A stretch of DNA of 64,000 bases from an uncultured Lachnospiraceae bacterium (GCA_910586705.1 CAJUJK010000007.1:62001-126000), one strand, 5' to 3'; counted from the stretch's first letter, positions 8,957 through 17,926 are shown. Notes: generated from the sequence alone by a model not told the origin. Translations and numbers: made by a program.

Positions 8957-8981
8957 ACTCCCTCCCATAATTAAATAGCGC

Positions 8982-9047
8982 GGAGAATGCCATTTTTCAA
9001 GCATTCTCCTGTGTGAGAAAAGTCTGCGCAGCAAGATTTTCTCACAC
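8982..9047. repeat. Two adjacent hairpins, GGAGAATGC repeat family
   Basis: Hairpin one: GGAGAATGC (8982-8990)/GCATTCTCC (9001-9009), perfect 9 bp. Hairpin two: GTGTGAGAAAA (9011-9021)/TTTTCTCACAC (9037-9047), perfect 11 bp with a 15-base loop. They fill the gap between the S1-domain gene and the HAD gene and may terminate or stabilise the S1-domain transcript. The first stem shares its core with the repeats at 54393-54598. Confidence 0.75.
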
Positions 9048-9049
9048 GC

Positions 9050-10012
9050 TTACAGATTCAGCTTTGCAAGCAGATCGCCCAGACTGGTGGAAACCGACTC
9101 CCCAGAAGTATACTCCTGCGGCGCTCTGTCCTCCTCCACGTCCTCCATGACCTCTTCCAACGCTTTCATGCTGAGACTGACCTTATTGTCATTGGTGTTT
9201 AAAATCTTTACCTTGACTTTCTGCCCTTCCTTCAAAACCTCACTGGGCTTTTTGATTCTTCTCTGGCTGATCTGGGAGATGTGCACGAGACCGCTGATCC
9301 CGTTCCCCAGATTGACAAACGCGCCGTAAGGCATTAGACTTTCCACCACGCCCTCCACAACGGCGCCGGGCGCCATCATGGAAATACGATGTCTGCGCTC
9401 TTCCGCTTCTTTCTCGCGTGCGACAGCCTTGCCGGAAAGTACCACCTTCTGCTTTTCCTGATCCACGGTGATCACTTTGACCTCGATCTCCTTGCCGACC
9501 CACGGCTCCACATCCTCCACATAATCTGTGGAAAGCTGGGATGCGGGAATAAAAGCCCTCATGCCTTCCAGAAAAGCAACCACACCGCTCTTCACGCTCT
9601 CTTTGATGCGGACCTTCACAACGGTTTCCTGCTCCATCATATTCTGCAGCTTACCCCATGCGAGGACGTCGTTCGCCTCTTTCTTGGAAAGCTCGATATT
9701 GCCCTCCCCGTCATCCATCTTAATTACGGTCGCCTCGATCTCATCCCCCACGGCAATTTTGCCCGCCGCAAGGAAATCCGGGTCGTTGCTCAGGTTTTCC
9801 GCCTTGATAATGCCCTGCGCATAATATTTCAGGTCGAGGATAACCTCCTCCTCGTTCACGTCAATCACCGTGCCTTTGATGATATCGCCCTCGCTGATCT
9901 TTCTAAAAGAAGCCTCCAGCTCCCGCTCATAGTCCTTCATGGTCTCCGTGGTCCCGATTTCCGCTTCTCCCGCGTTCTGCGCTGTAAGGTTCTCTTTTCC
10001 TTCCGTTTCCAT
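9050..10012 (-). CDS. S1 RNA-binding domain protein (ribosomal protein S1 homologue)
   Basis: A 320-residue protein with three S1 OB-fold repeats at about residues 35-110, 120-195 and 212-282; the third (GAVVEGVVESLMPYGAFVNL then GLVHISQIS) is the most canonical. The C-terminus is acidic and then ends in SLGDLLAKLNL. The length is about that of the short Firmicutes S1 homologues (YpfD type) rather than the six-domain S1 of E. coli, so a general role in mRNA binding or translation is inferred. The ATG at 10012 is preferred because AGGAGG precedes it at good spacing. Confidence 0.92.
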   Translation of the reverse strand: METEGKENLTAQNAGEAEIGTTETMKDYERELEASFRKISEGDIIKGTVIDVNEEEVILDLKYYAQGIIKAENLSNDPDFLAAGKIAVGDEIEATVIKMDDGEGNIELSKKEANDVLAWGKLQNMMEQETVVKVRIKESVKSGVVAFLEGMRAFIPASQLSTDYVEDVEPWVGKEIEVKVITVDQEKQKVVLSGKAVAREKEAEERRHRISMMAPGAVVEGVVESLMPYGAFVNLGNGISGLVHISQISQRRIKKPSEVLKEGQKVKVKILNTNDNKVSLSMKALEEVMEDVEEDRAPQEYTSGESVSTSLGDLLAKLNL

Positions 10013-10045
10013 TCTTCTATCCTCCTGTCCCACTCTTGTAAATTC

Positions 10046-10810
10046 TCAAAATCTATGCGGAGAATGCCGCTCCCCAGCCGTTTCCTTCGTCACCTTGCAA
10101 AATCCCAGCGCCGCACCCAGAAACAGGGCGCCGCTGCCGAGACGATAAAACACAATCAGCCGCAAAAACAGATTCTGGAGCTGTCCCGGCATCAGATGCG
10201 GAACCGCCGAGGAGTCAAAACTGCCCTGCGTCTTCAACATTCGTTCCGACAGCCACCAGATATACGTCAGGTCCGCCGCCATCCACAACGCCCACACGGC
10301 AAGCACTGTCAAAATAACAGCCGCTATGCAAAAAACAATACGCGCTGCCCTTACGGTCCGTTCCGTTCTGCCTTCCCACAGACGAATCCCGGCAAACGCT
10401 TTTGCCGCCTCCGCAATGCCCCATCCAAGAAGCGCCAGCGCGAGAGGGCGAAACACATACCGCAGCAGGTAAAAGGGCACTATCTCAAACGATTCCCACC
10501 CATACTGCCTTGCAAGCGGAGTAAGCATCTCGATCACCGTAAGCAGCACACATGCCACCCCAAGCGCTATCACCGACCTGCTCTTCTGCCTTCTCCTGTT
10601 CTCCTTCTTTTTCGGACCATAAATCAGGTCGTTTACTTCCACTTCCAGCACGTTTGCAATTTCCACCAGAAGGGCAATATTCGGTTCGCTCTTTCCGTTT
10701 TCATAATTGCTGATGGTCTGCCTGGTACAGTGCAGACGCTCCGCCAGATCATCCTGCGTCAGATTTCGTTCTTTTCTGATCTTTTTTATATTCTTTCCCA
10801 CTTCTGCCAT
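10046..10810 (-). CDS. XRE family regulator with C-terminal membrane domain
   Basis: A 254-residue protein. Residues 5-65 are a Cro/CI helix-turn-helix (LTQDDLAERLHCTRQTISNYENGKSEP). The remainder holds about four hydrophobic segments and no sensor domain that can be named. GGAGGAAGCTGAC precedes the ATG. The last residues, ERHSPHRF, are encoded by a sequence containing the GGAGAATGC core repeat, so the natural end of the protein may have been extended by a repeat. It lies 33 bases upstream of the S1-domain gene. Target genes unknown. Confidence 0.85.
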   Translation of the reverse strand: MAEVGKNIKKIRKERNLTQDDLAERLHCTRQTISNYENGKSEPNIALLVEIANVLEVEVNDLIYGPKKKENRRRQKSRSVIALGVACVLLTVIEMLTPLARQYGWESFEIVPFYLLRYVFRPLALALLGWGIAEAAKAFAGIRLWEGRTERTVRAARIVFCIAAVILTVLAVWALWMAADLTYIWWLSERMLKTQGSFDSSAVPHLMPGQLQNLFLRLIVFYRLGSGALFLGAALGFCKVTKETAGERHSPHRF

Positions 10811-10921
10811 GTCAGCTTCCTCCGGTCAGACTCTCTTTCCCCTGTCTTTCCCTAACCATAGCAGTTTTAACACGAAAAGTCACGCAAAGAATCTTTGCAC
10901 ACGGGTCTTTAGCCCTGCCCG

Positions 10922-12250
10922 TTACTTCTTCGCAAGAATCCCGTCGATATATTTCTTGATATCTTCCTCCGGCATGGACTTCAGCAAATATCCCTTGGGT
11001 TTCAAGGACATTACCTTTTTCACGCTCTCCGCGTCCCCCCTGCCTGTCAGGAATACAACGGGAATATCCGCGATCTCCTCGTCGGAGCGGATCATCTCAA
11101 GCGTCTGTCTGCCGTCACACACCGGCATCTCATAATCCAGAAGAATCAGATCCGGCCTGTTGACCGTAATCTTCTTGATCGCCGCAATACTGGAGTTGCT
11201 CTCCAGCATCTCGTAGTCGTTCCCAAGGAGACGGATCATATTGCTCCGCATAAAATCGGAATCGTCCACAATCAGGATCTGTTTCTTCCGCATCTCGCCG
11301 TCCAGATATTTTCTGATCTGTCCCATGGCATTCTGCGCATTGATCGGCGACACAATCTTCCCCTGCATGGAATCGTTGGTGGTCACGCTGAACGCAAAAT
11401 ACCCGGCGCCCGTGTCAAACAGGAGGCTACATGCAGGATGTACCCGGTCAAAGGAATTGACAAGCTGCTCCTGCGTGAGCAGGGATTCCCCTTCCAACTC
11501 AAACATCTGCAGATCGGGGAAGCACTCCCTGATCTTCTCCAAAAGCTGTCTGGAAAGATAACGGGTGATATTGATGACCATGTCGTCCACTTTCAGGTAC
11601 TGTGTGCTCATCAGATCGCTGATCACCTTGAGAAGCAGCGTTTCCTCATAGGACATCACAATCTCCCATTTTTCCTTCTTCTTTCCCTTGTATACAAAGC
11701 GGCAGCAGATCACCTTTCCGATGTCTTCCCCGCCATACTGTCTGCTGATGGCTTTCGCCTTCAACTGGAATACGTCTGAAATAAGCTGGGAAATCGTCTG
11801 CTCCAGCGCGTCGATCTCCTCATCGTGCGGAAGTTTATTCCACTTGCTCATCTTCTTCCCCGCGATTGCCAGATCTTCCGTCTGCGTGTGAGCTACCAGC
11901 CACCCGATACTTACGCCCAGAAAATGGCGCATGGATTCCTCCGAATAATTTGTCTCCACCAGCTCCTCCTCCAGAGAAACAAGCGTATTATTCTGAAAAT
12001 CGTCGTGCAGGCGTTTATGTATCTCCAGATCCGCGTATTCGATGGACCGCATATAAGCTTCTTCATGCTCAAAATGCTCGATCGTATGATTCTTTAAGAA
12101 CTTAATGCCCTCTTTGCACACCCACTCTCTTTTGTCTTCATTCTCACTGAGTGTCAGCAGTTTATTGATGGTAGCGAAGAGCTGCTTATGCTCCTTATCA
12201 ATAAAATCTACGCCCAGCTCAAATCTCTTGTTCCACGCAATAGTCTTCAC
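10922..12250 (-). CDS. Bacteriohemerythrin / CheX-like / receiver-domain fusion
   Basis: A 442-residue three-part protein. Residues 1-135 are a hemerythrin with a full set of di-iron ligands: His21, His59-x3-Glu63, His78-x3-His82 and His121-x4-Asp126. Residues about 150-320 resemble a CheX/CheC-type phosphatase-like domain, a weaker match made on fold pattern only. Residues 325-442 are a response-regulator receiver with Asp372 as phosphoacceptor, Thr402 and Lys424. It starts at GTG behind AGGAGGATGAC. The architecture implies coupling of oxygen or redox sensing to phosphorelay signalling, perhaps taxis. No chemotaxis genes are in this window. Confidence 0.85.
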   Translation of the reverse strand: MKTIAWNKRFELGVDFIDKEHKQLFATINKLLTLSENEDKREWVCKEGIKFLKNHTIEHFEHEEAYMRSIEYADLEIHKRLHDDFQNNTLVSLEEELVETNYSEESMRHFLGVSIGWLVAHTQTEDLAIAGKKMSKWNKLPHDEEIDALEQTISQLISDVFQLKAKAISRQYGGEDIGKVICCRFVYKGKKKEKWEIVMSYEETLLLKVISDLMSTQYLKVDDMVINITRYLSRQLLEKIRECFPDLQMFELEGESLLTQEQLVNSFDRVHPACSLLFDTGAGYFAFSVTTNDSMQGKIVSPINAQNAMGQIRKYLDGEMRKKQILIVDDSDFMRSNMIRLLGNDYEMLESNSSIAAIKKITVNRPDLILLDYEMPVCDGRQTLEMIRSDEEIADIPVVFLTGRGDAESVKKVMSLKPKGYLLKSMPEEDIKKYIDGILAKK

Positions 12251-12330
12251 GTCATCCTCCTCCGCCCAGGCGTTTACGACGCCTTTGCCAAACAGTTTAT
12301 TTTCTTGCCAGCCCGCAAGAATAGCGTTTC

Positions 12331-12359
12331 AACCATATCGTATATTGTACACCAACTCA
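12331..12359 (-). promoter_or_regulatory. Predicted promoter of the hemerythrin fusion gene
   Basis: On the minus strand TTGAGT (12359-12354), 17 bases, TATGGT (12336-12331). The leader that follows can form a 7-bp hairpin TTCTTGC/GCAAGAA (12301-12320) and a 5-bp GGCGT/ACGCC hairpin (12269-12283) just before the ribosome binding site. Confidence 0.45.
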
Positions 12360-12589
12360 AGCTTCTGTGCAAATAGTAATCTGTCCTATTTTACACCCAA
12401 ATTTACACCTGCCCGACCGCCTCCACTTTTCATAGGCACCCATGTCTATGCCGCACTACAGAGCACAAAAACCTTACCCTCCTCATTCACGATTCCCAAG
12501 TTTCGTACATTACTCTCTACGCCAACGCCTTACGCATAATGAAGCAGGGATTTTCCTCGTCCCACATTTCCGTTAAAGTAATAATCGGC
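12360..12589. other. Non-coding gap between the hemerythrin gene and prfA
   Basis: About 230 bases with no convincing gene. It contains TTTACACCCAAATTTACACC at 12390-12409, nearly identical to a motif at 32101-32119 beside a recombinase remnant. No strong terminator for prfA could be identified. Confidence 0.5.
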
Positions 12590-13666
12590 TCAATTCTCCC
12601 CCATCTTCACCAGCTTCGCCGCCTGATCCGCCGCGATACACGCGTCCAGTATCTCCTGAATATCCCCGTTCATCACCTTGTCAAGCTTGTAGATGGTCAG
12701 ATTGATGCGGTGGTCGGTGACGCGCCCCTGCGGGAAATTGTAGGTTCTGATCTTCTCGGAGCGGTCGCCCGTGCCGATCTGGCTTCTGCGAAGCTCCGCC
12801 TCCGCGTCGTGCCGCTGCTGCTGCTCGATATCGTAAAGCTTAGCTTTCAGCAGCGCAAACGCCTTCGCCTTGTTCTGGATCTGGGACTTCTCGGTCTGGC
12901 TGTATACCACGATTCCCGTGGGATAATGGGTCAGACGCACCGCGGAATCCGTGGTGTTGACGCACTGTCCGCCGTTGCCGGACGCCCTCATCACGTCGAT
13001 TCTGATATCCTTGTCTTCGATCACAATGTCGATATCGTCGTCCACCTCAGGCATCACCGCCACGCTGATGGTGGACGTGTGGATACGCCCGCCGGACTCC
13101 GTCTCCGGCACGCGCTGTACCCGGTGCACGCCGCTCTCGTACTTCAAAACGGAGTACGCACCCTGCCCCGACACCATAAAGGTCACGCTCTTCATACCGC
13201 CGATGCCAATTTCCTCCACTTCCATGGTCTCCACCTTCCAGCGGCGTCCCTCCGCATAGTGCACGTACATGCGGTAAATTTCCGCTGCAAAGAGAGCCGC
13301 CTCGTCGCCGCCCGCCCCCGCGCGGATCTCCACGATCACGTTTTTATCGTCGTTGGGGTCCTTGGGCAGAAGAAGGATTTTCAACTCGCGCTCCAGCTCC
13401 TCCACACGCTTCTTCGCCTCGGCAAGCTCCTCCTTCAGCATCTCCCGCATATCGTCGTCGGACTCCTCGTCAAGCATTGCCAGACTATCCTCGATATCCT
13501 GATTGCACTTTTTATACTCTTTATAGGCATTGACCACAGGAGTCAGTTCGCTCTGCTCCTTCATCAGCGCCCGGAACCGCTCCTGATTATCCGCCACGGT
13601 CGGCTCACTCAGCTCATTCATAATCTCCTCAAATTTCCTAAGTAGATCTTCCAATTTGTCAAACAT
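12590..13666 (-). CDS. prfA: Peptide chain release factor 1
   Basis: A 358-residue class I release factor recognising UAA and UAG. The GGQ motif is at residues 232-234, and the tripeptide of the decoding loop reads P-E-T at 187-189 followed by ESGGRIHTST, which marks RF1 rather than RF2. The residue after GGQ is Cys where many RF1 proteins have His. The ATG at 13666 follows GGAGG; the longer frame is not needed. It is the last gene of the rho-rpmE-DUF1385-prmC-prfA series, and prmC, 138 bases upstream, encodes the enzyme that methylates its GGQ glutamine. Confidence 0.97.
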   Translation of the reverse strand: MFDKLEDLLRKFEEIMNELSEPTVADNQERFRALMKEQSELTPVVNAYKEYKKCNQDIEDSLAMLDEESDDDMREMLKEELAEAKKRVEELERELKILLLPKDPNDDKNVIVEIRAGAGGDEAALFAAEIYRMYVHYAEGRRWKVETMEVEEIGIGGMKSVTFMVSGQGAYSVLKYESGVHRVQRVPETESGGRIHTSTISVAVMPEVDDDIDIVIEDKDIRIDVMRASGNGGQCVNTTDSAVRLTHYPTGIVVYSQTEKSQIQNKAKAFALLKAKLYDIEQQQRHDAEAELRRSQIGTGDRSEKIRTYNFPQGRVTDHRINLTIYKLDKVMNGDIQEILDACIAADQAAKLVKMGEN

Positions 13667-13804
13667 AACTACCTCCGGCTGCCACGCAGTCACTCTCACA
13701 TTCTATGATACAAGTTGCCACCTGAAAAGTTCACGTCACACCGTCATCCGAAAACTTCCCATTTCCTATCTTTGCCATCATCTTCTTTCACGCTGTCTGT
13801 TCCG

Positions 13805-14776
13805 CTACCCGAACCAGCTCCCGTACACCACCCGGTCAAGTCCGGCGAAATCCTTCGCCACCGCAATCTCCCGGAAACCCGCCGTCTCCATAATCATGCA
13901 CACATCCGCCGCCTGTTCGCAGCCGATCTCGAAAAACAACATGCCGCCGCCGTTTAAATAGTCCACAGCGTCCACGGCTATCTTTCTGTAAAAGGCAAGA
14001 CCGTCCGTCCCGCCGTCCAGCGCCATCAAAGGCTCATGCTCCCGCACCTCCGGCATCAGCGTATCAATAACATCCGTTTTTATATACGGCGGGTTCGACA
14101 CAATCACGTCAAAGCGTTCCGCATTTCCCGGCTCCGTCCCGTTCCCGCCATGCGCCACGTTCCCATCTCCCGATGCTTCTGCGCCGTCCGACGCCTTCGC
14201 CACTTCCATGCTATCCGTTGCCTTCCCACACTTCAGCGCCGCAAACAAATCCCCCTCCAGAAACCGTGCCTTCATATCCGGGCGCTGCGCGCGCAGTCTC
14301 TCATAATTTTCCTCCGCCACCGCAAGCGCCTGCCCCGACAGATCCACGCCGACGCCCTCGCAGTCATTGGAATAGTGCAGGAGACTGAGCAGAATACACC
14401 CCGATCCGGTACACATGTCCAGAATCCGCATCCCGTCATGGAGATGTTTCATCACTTCCTCCACCAGCACTTCCGTGTCCTGCCGCGGCACGAGCACATC
14501 TTTGTTGACTAAAAAAGTCACCCCCATAAAATCCTGCCCGCCCGTCAGATGCTGCAGCGGTACATGCGCCGCCCGCTGCTCGATTAAGCTGCTGTATCTG
14601 CCATATTCTTCCTCCGAAACCTTCCGGTCCCCGTGCGCGAGCAGCGTATTCCGGTCCGTTCCGCACACAAACTCCAGAAGAAGCCTCGCGTCAAGCGATG
14701 CCTCCTCTATTCCCGCCTCCGCAAGCTGCGCTGCGCCTTCCCTATACACTTCACCATACGTCAGGTTCCCGTTCAT
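13805..14776 (-). CDS. prmC: Peptide chain release factor N5-glutamine methyltransferase
   Basis: A 323-residue SAM-dependent methyltransferase for the GGQ glutamine of release factors. The N-terminal helical domain covers residues 1-100, the SAM-binding loop is ILDMCTGSGCI near 118-128 and the catalytic NPPY is at 228-231. The protein is about 40 residues longer than usual because residues about 183-220, just before the NPPY strand, are a low-complexity Gly/Ala/Ser/Glu-rich insertion (for example AEASGDGNVAHGGNG). The gene starts three bases after the DUF1385 gene, so the two are coupled. Confidence 0.96.
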   Translation of the reverse strand: MNGNLTYGEVYREGAAQLAEAGIEEASLDARLLLEFVCGTDRNTLLAHGDRKVSEEEYGRYSSLIEQRAAHVPLQHLTGGQDFMGVTFLVNKDVLVPRQDTEVLVEEVMKHLHDGMRILDMCTGSGCILLSLLHYSNDCEGVGVDLSGQALAVAEENYERLRAQRPDMKARFLEGDLFAALKCGKATDSMEVAKASDGAEASGDGNVAHGGNGTEPGNAERFDVIVSNPPYIKTDVIDTLMPEVREHEPLMALDGGTDGLAFYRKIAVDAVDYLNGGGMLFFEIGCEQAADVCMIMETAGFREIAVAKDFAGLDRVVYGSWFG

Positions 14777-14779
14777 TGC

Positions 14780-15751
14780 CTATGACTCCATCCAGCTCTC
14801 GTCCACCTCATACCCAAATGTCTCTCTGATATACCCCTTCCAGTCAAAGACCGCCTCCACCGCGGCGATCGCCACTTCCACCATACTCTCGTCCGGCTCC
14901 CTCGTGGTCAGCCTCTGCAGCCACATGCCGGGCGCGGAGATGATCCGTACAAGGATATTGTTGCTCTTTCCGGCAAGCCGTATGATCTCATAGGAAATCC
15001 CCGCAATCACGGGAATCAACGCCACCCGGATCAAAACGCGGTAGACCGGGTTTTCCACCCGGATAAAGAAAAACAGAATCACGCTGACAAACATGACAAA
15101 CAGCAGAAAACTGGTACCGCAGCGCCTGTGCTGCTTGGAACATCGCATCACTTCCTTCACGGTAAGAGGCGCCCCCTTCTCGATACAGTTGATACATTTA
15201 TGCTCCGCACCGTGGTACATATAAACCCGCCTGATATCTTTCATCAGGGAAATTGCCAGCACATACGCCACGAAAATCACAATCCTGAGCGCGCCCTCTA
15301 AAACCGCCATAAAGGAAGCGCTTCTGATATATTCCTCAAACAGCGAAGTGACAAAGTAAGGCAGTATCATAAAAATGCCGATCGCCAGCGCCAGCGAAAA
15401 CAGCATCACGATCCCGTTAAAGACCTTTTCCGCCTTATCCTTGAAAATCCTGTTAAAAGCCTTGTCCGCCGCCGTCTCCTTCGCCTCTTCATCCTCGTAG
15501 AAAGACGCGGAAAAATTCAGACAGCGCATCCCGAGAACGAGCGAGTCGATGAACTGGAACACGCCCCTGATAAAGGGAATGTCCAGAAGCTTACTGCCGT
15601 GAATCACACTGTGGTAGTGCTCCACTTCCACCTCGATCCCGCCGTCGGGCTTTCTCACCGCCACGGCATACTGATCCTTGTTTTTCATCATAATACCTTC
15701 CAGAACCGCCTGTCCGCCGATCCCGGAATATTTTAATTTTCTTTTTGCCAT
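14780..15751 (-). CDS. DUF1385 membrane protein (YqhQ-like)
   Basis: A 323-residue membrane protein. The N-terminus has the family signature GGQAVLEGIMMK and the middle carries YHGAEHKCINC, both diagnostic of DUF1385. Four to five membrane segments lie between residues 110 and 270. The function is not established; it is repeatedly found beside rpmE, prmC and prfA in Clostridia, as here. The ATG at 15751 is chosen because the conserved block begins a few residues later, although the ribosome binding site (GGGAAACGG) is weak. Confidence 0.9.
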   Translation of the reverse strand: MAKRKLKYSGIGGQAVLEGIMMKNKDQYAVAVRKPDGGIEVEVEHYHSVIHGSKLLDIPFIRGVFQFIDSLVLGMRCLNFSASFYEDEEAKETAADKAFNRIFKDKAEKVFNGIVMLFSLALAIGIFMILPYFVTSLFEEYIRSASFMAVLEGALRIVIFVAYVLAISLMKDIRRVYMYHGAEHKCINCIEKGAPLTVKEVMRCSKQHRRCGTSFLLFVMFVSVILFFFIRVENPVYRVLIRVALIPVIAGISYEIIRLAGKSNNILVRIISAPGMWLQRLTTREPDESMVEVAIAAVEAVFDWKGYIRETFGYEVDESWMES

Positions 15752-15772
15752 ATCCGTTTCCCTAATAGATAG

Positions 15773-15799
15773 AAAAGGTTGAGATAGCCTCAACCTTTT
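15773..15799 (-). terminator. Hairpin between rpmE and the DUF1385 gene
   Basis: Perfect 11-bp stem AAAAGGTTGAG/CTCAACCTTTT with a 5-base loop. On the minus strand only a short U run ends the stem, so partial termination is likely, letting rpmE be expressed above the downstream genes. The gap is too short to hold a separate promoter that can be recognised. Confidence 0.65.
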
Positions 15800-15812
15800 T
15801 CGTATCCTGCAT

Positions 15813-16019
15813 TTATTTGTTTTCCACACCGTACTTCCGATTGAATTTATCAATACGGCCGCGAGCCTGTGCCGTCTTCTGCTGTCCTGTGTAGAACGAA
15901 TGGCACTTGGAGCAAACCTCCACATGGATCTCGGGCTTGGTGGAACCTGTCACAAAGGTGTTGCCGCAGTTACATGTTACCGTTGCCTGATAATACTGGG
16001 GATGGATTCCTTCTCTCAT
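15813..16019 (-). CDS. rpmE: 50S ribosomal protein L31
   Basis: A 68-residue ribosomal protein of the zinc-binding type: Cys16, Cys18, Cys36 and Cys39 form the ribbon (TCNCGN and VCSKCH). It ends in RIDKFNRKYG. The presence of the cysteines suggests the zinc-replete form, the one that in other Firmicutes can be swapped for a cysteine-free paralogue under zinc limitation. AAAGGAG precedes the start. It lies 210 bases after rho. Confidence 0.97.
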   Translation of the reverse strand: MREGIHPQYYQATVTCNCGNTFVTGSTKPEIHVEVCSKCHSFYTGQQKTAQARGRIDKFNRKYGVENK

Positions 16020-16229
16020 CGCTATATCATACTCCTTTCTCAGCCTGCGTATTTACGCCCTGCGCGTAAACCTGCCGTTGAAAGCATGTTTCTTTCAACC
16101 TTACTTTAAGTTCCGCTGCAAACCGACTGCCTCGTCACATTTTAACCTTTGGCTCGCGGTCACAGCTTTTATATTCTAGCATAGGATTTTCGGGTATGCA
16201 AGCCCTTTTTCGTTTTATTTTCCTATTAT

Positions 16230-17591
16230 TTATATGAACTTCATCTTTTTGACCATGTTCACAAATTCCTGATTATTTCTGGTCTTTGCAAACATATCGA
16301 CCACGCGCTCCACAGCCTCGTCCGCCTTCATACCGTTGAACGCCTTGCGGATGACGTTGATCGCCTCCAGCTCGTCGGGATTTAAGAGCAGATCCTCTCT
16401 TCTGGTGCTGGACTTGGGAATGTCGATAGCCGGGAACACCCTCTTTTCGGAGAGTTTTCTGTCAAGCACCATCTCCATGTTGCCCGTGCCTTTAAATTCC
16501 TCATAGATCACATCGTCCATCTTGCTGCCTGTCTCCACCAGAGCCGTCGCCAGAATCGTCAGGCTGCCGCCTTCGCGCATATTACGCGCCGCGCCGAAGA
16601 ACCGCTTGGGCATATGTAATGCCGCCGGGTCAAGGCCGCCGGACAGGGTTCGTCCGCTGGGCGGAACGACCAGATTGTAAGCTCTCGTCAGACGGGTAAT
16701 GCTGTCCAGAAGGATCACCACGTCCTTCTTGTGCTCCACCAGACGCTTCGCGCGCTCGATCACCATCTCGGACACTCTCTTGTGGTGCTCGGGCAGCTCG
16801 TCAAAGGTGGAGTAAATCACTTCCACATTGGGACCCTCGATCGCCTCCTTGATATCCGTCACTTCCTCGGGACGCTCGTCGATCAGCAGGATGATCAGAT
16901 GCGAATCGGGCGCGGTTCTGGTGATGGACTTCGCCACTTCCTTCAGTAAGGTTGTCTTACCTGCCTTCGGCGGGGACACAATCATACCTCTCTGCCCTTT
17001 GCCCACCGGGCTCATCAGATCCATGATCCGCATTGCCACCGTGCAGCCCGGCGTCTCCAGCTTCAGACGCTCATCCGGGAAAATCGGCGTCATATTCTCA
17101 AAATTCACCCGGCGCATCGCCACTTCCGGCGGATACCCGTTGATGGACTTCACATACAAAAGCGCGCTGAACTTCTCGTTCTGCGTCTTAATCCTCGTAT
17201 TTCCTTCCAGTATATCTCCCGTTTTCAAGCCGAAACGGCGGATCTGGCTGGGCGCCACATAGACGTCGTGCTCGCCGGGCAGATAGTTCTCACAGCGGAT
17301 AAAGCCGAAACCGTCGCTCATAACCTCCAGAATGCCGCTTGCGGTAATCCCGCTGTCAAGCTCCGCCGGAAATTTCTCCTCCTCCGCAGACTCCGCCTTT
17401 TTCGCGGGCGCGCCCGGTGTCACCACAGATTTGACAGCCACTTCTTTCCCTGCCGCCTTGTCCTTCTCGTCCTCCTTGAGCATCGCCTCCACAAGTTCCG
17501 CCTTCTTCATGGTAGAAGTGCCCTTGATCCCTCTCGATTTCGCGATCGCCTTCAAGTCCGTAAGCGCCAGTGATTCATACTTTTCTCTCAT
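16230..17591 (-). CDS. rho: Transcription termination factor Rho
   Basis: A 453-residue hexameric RNA-dependent ATPase. It has an N-terminal Rho_N SAP-like domain (residues 1-40), a polar Lys/Ala-rich linker (45-80), a cold-shock RNA-binding domain (85-150), and the ATPase core with Walker A SPPKAGKTTLL near residue 206 and Walker B VILLDSITRL. It is the first gene of the leftward translation/termination series ending in prfA. The linker is longer than in E. coli Rho but ordinary for Clostridia. Confidence 0.97.
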   Translation of the reverse strand: MREKYESLALTDLKAIAKSRGIKGTSTMKKAELVEAMLKEDEKDKAAGKEVAVKSVVTPGAPAKKAESAEEEKFPAELDSGITASGILEVMSDGFGFIRCENYLPGEHDVYVAPSQIRRFGLKTGDILEGNTRIKTQNEKFSALLYVKSINGYPPEVAMRRVNFENMTPIFPDERLKLETPGCTVAMRIMDLMSPVGKGQRGMIVSPPKAGKTTLLKEVAKSITRTAPDSHLIILLIDERPEEVTDIKEAIEGPNVEVIYSTFDELPEHHKRVSEMVIERAKRLVEHKKDVVILLDSITRLTRAYNLVVPPSGRTLSGGLDPAALHMPKRFFGAARNMREGGSLTILATALVETGSKMDDVIYEEFKGTGNMEMVLDRKLSEKRVFPAIDIPKSSTRREDLLLNPDELEAINVIRKAFNGMKADEAVERVVDMFAKTRNNQEFVNMVKKMKFI

Positions 17592-17837
17592 AAATTCCTC
17601 CCACGTTATGTTATATTGTCATTGCGCAAGCCAATTACTTACCACTTAACATCTACAGCATGTCTGTCACATCTATATCAATACAGCTCTTTCGTCCGGG
17701 GATTTCGTGCCTGATACGACTCAGAAAATGATTTTATGTCTGTATTTGCTTATTATACACCATCCTTTCCAAAATAGAAAGACTTTTTTCTGAAATATAA
17801 ACAATTGCAAAAAGCAGAGAAAAAAGACGGATGGATA
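17592..17837. promoter_or_regulatory. Divergent control region of rho and malic enzyme
   Basis: This AT-rich gap has no gene. For rho, TATAAT is at 17757-17752 on the minus strand but its -35 is poor, leaving a leader of about 155 bases. That would allow rho autoregulation, which is known in other bacteria; here it is inference. Confidence 0.4.
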
Positions 17838-17866
17838 TTGCAGAGAAATACCAAATATTATATCAT
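17838..17866 (+). promoter_or_regulatory. Predicted promoter of malic enzyme
   Basis: TTGCAG at 17838-17843, 17 bases, TATCAT at 17861-17866, about 55 bases before the start codon. Confidence 0.45.
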
Positions 17867-17926
17867 AATAGTCGCAAAGTAAAAACAGGCGACTGCAAAG
17901 CAGGCACAGGAAGGTAAGGTAATTTT

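Noticed and set aside
9389..10855. Plus-strand 488-codon frame over the S1 and XRE genes
   Set aside because: Spans two clear opposite-strand genes and has no domain.
12539..13645. Plus-strand 368-codon frame over prfA
   Set aside because: Shadow of release factor 1, which has its GGQ and PET motifs.
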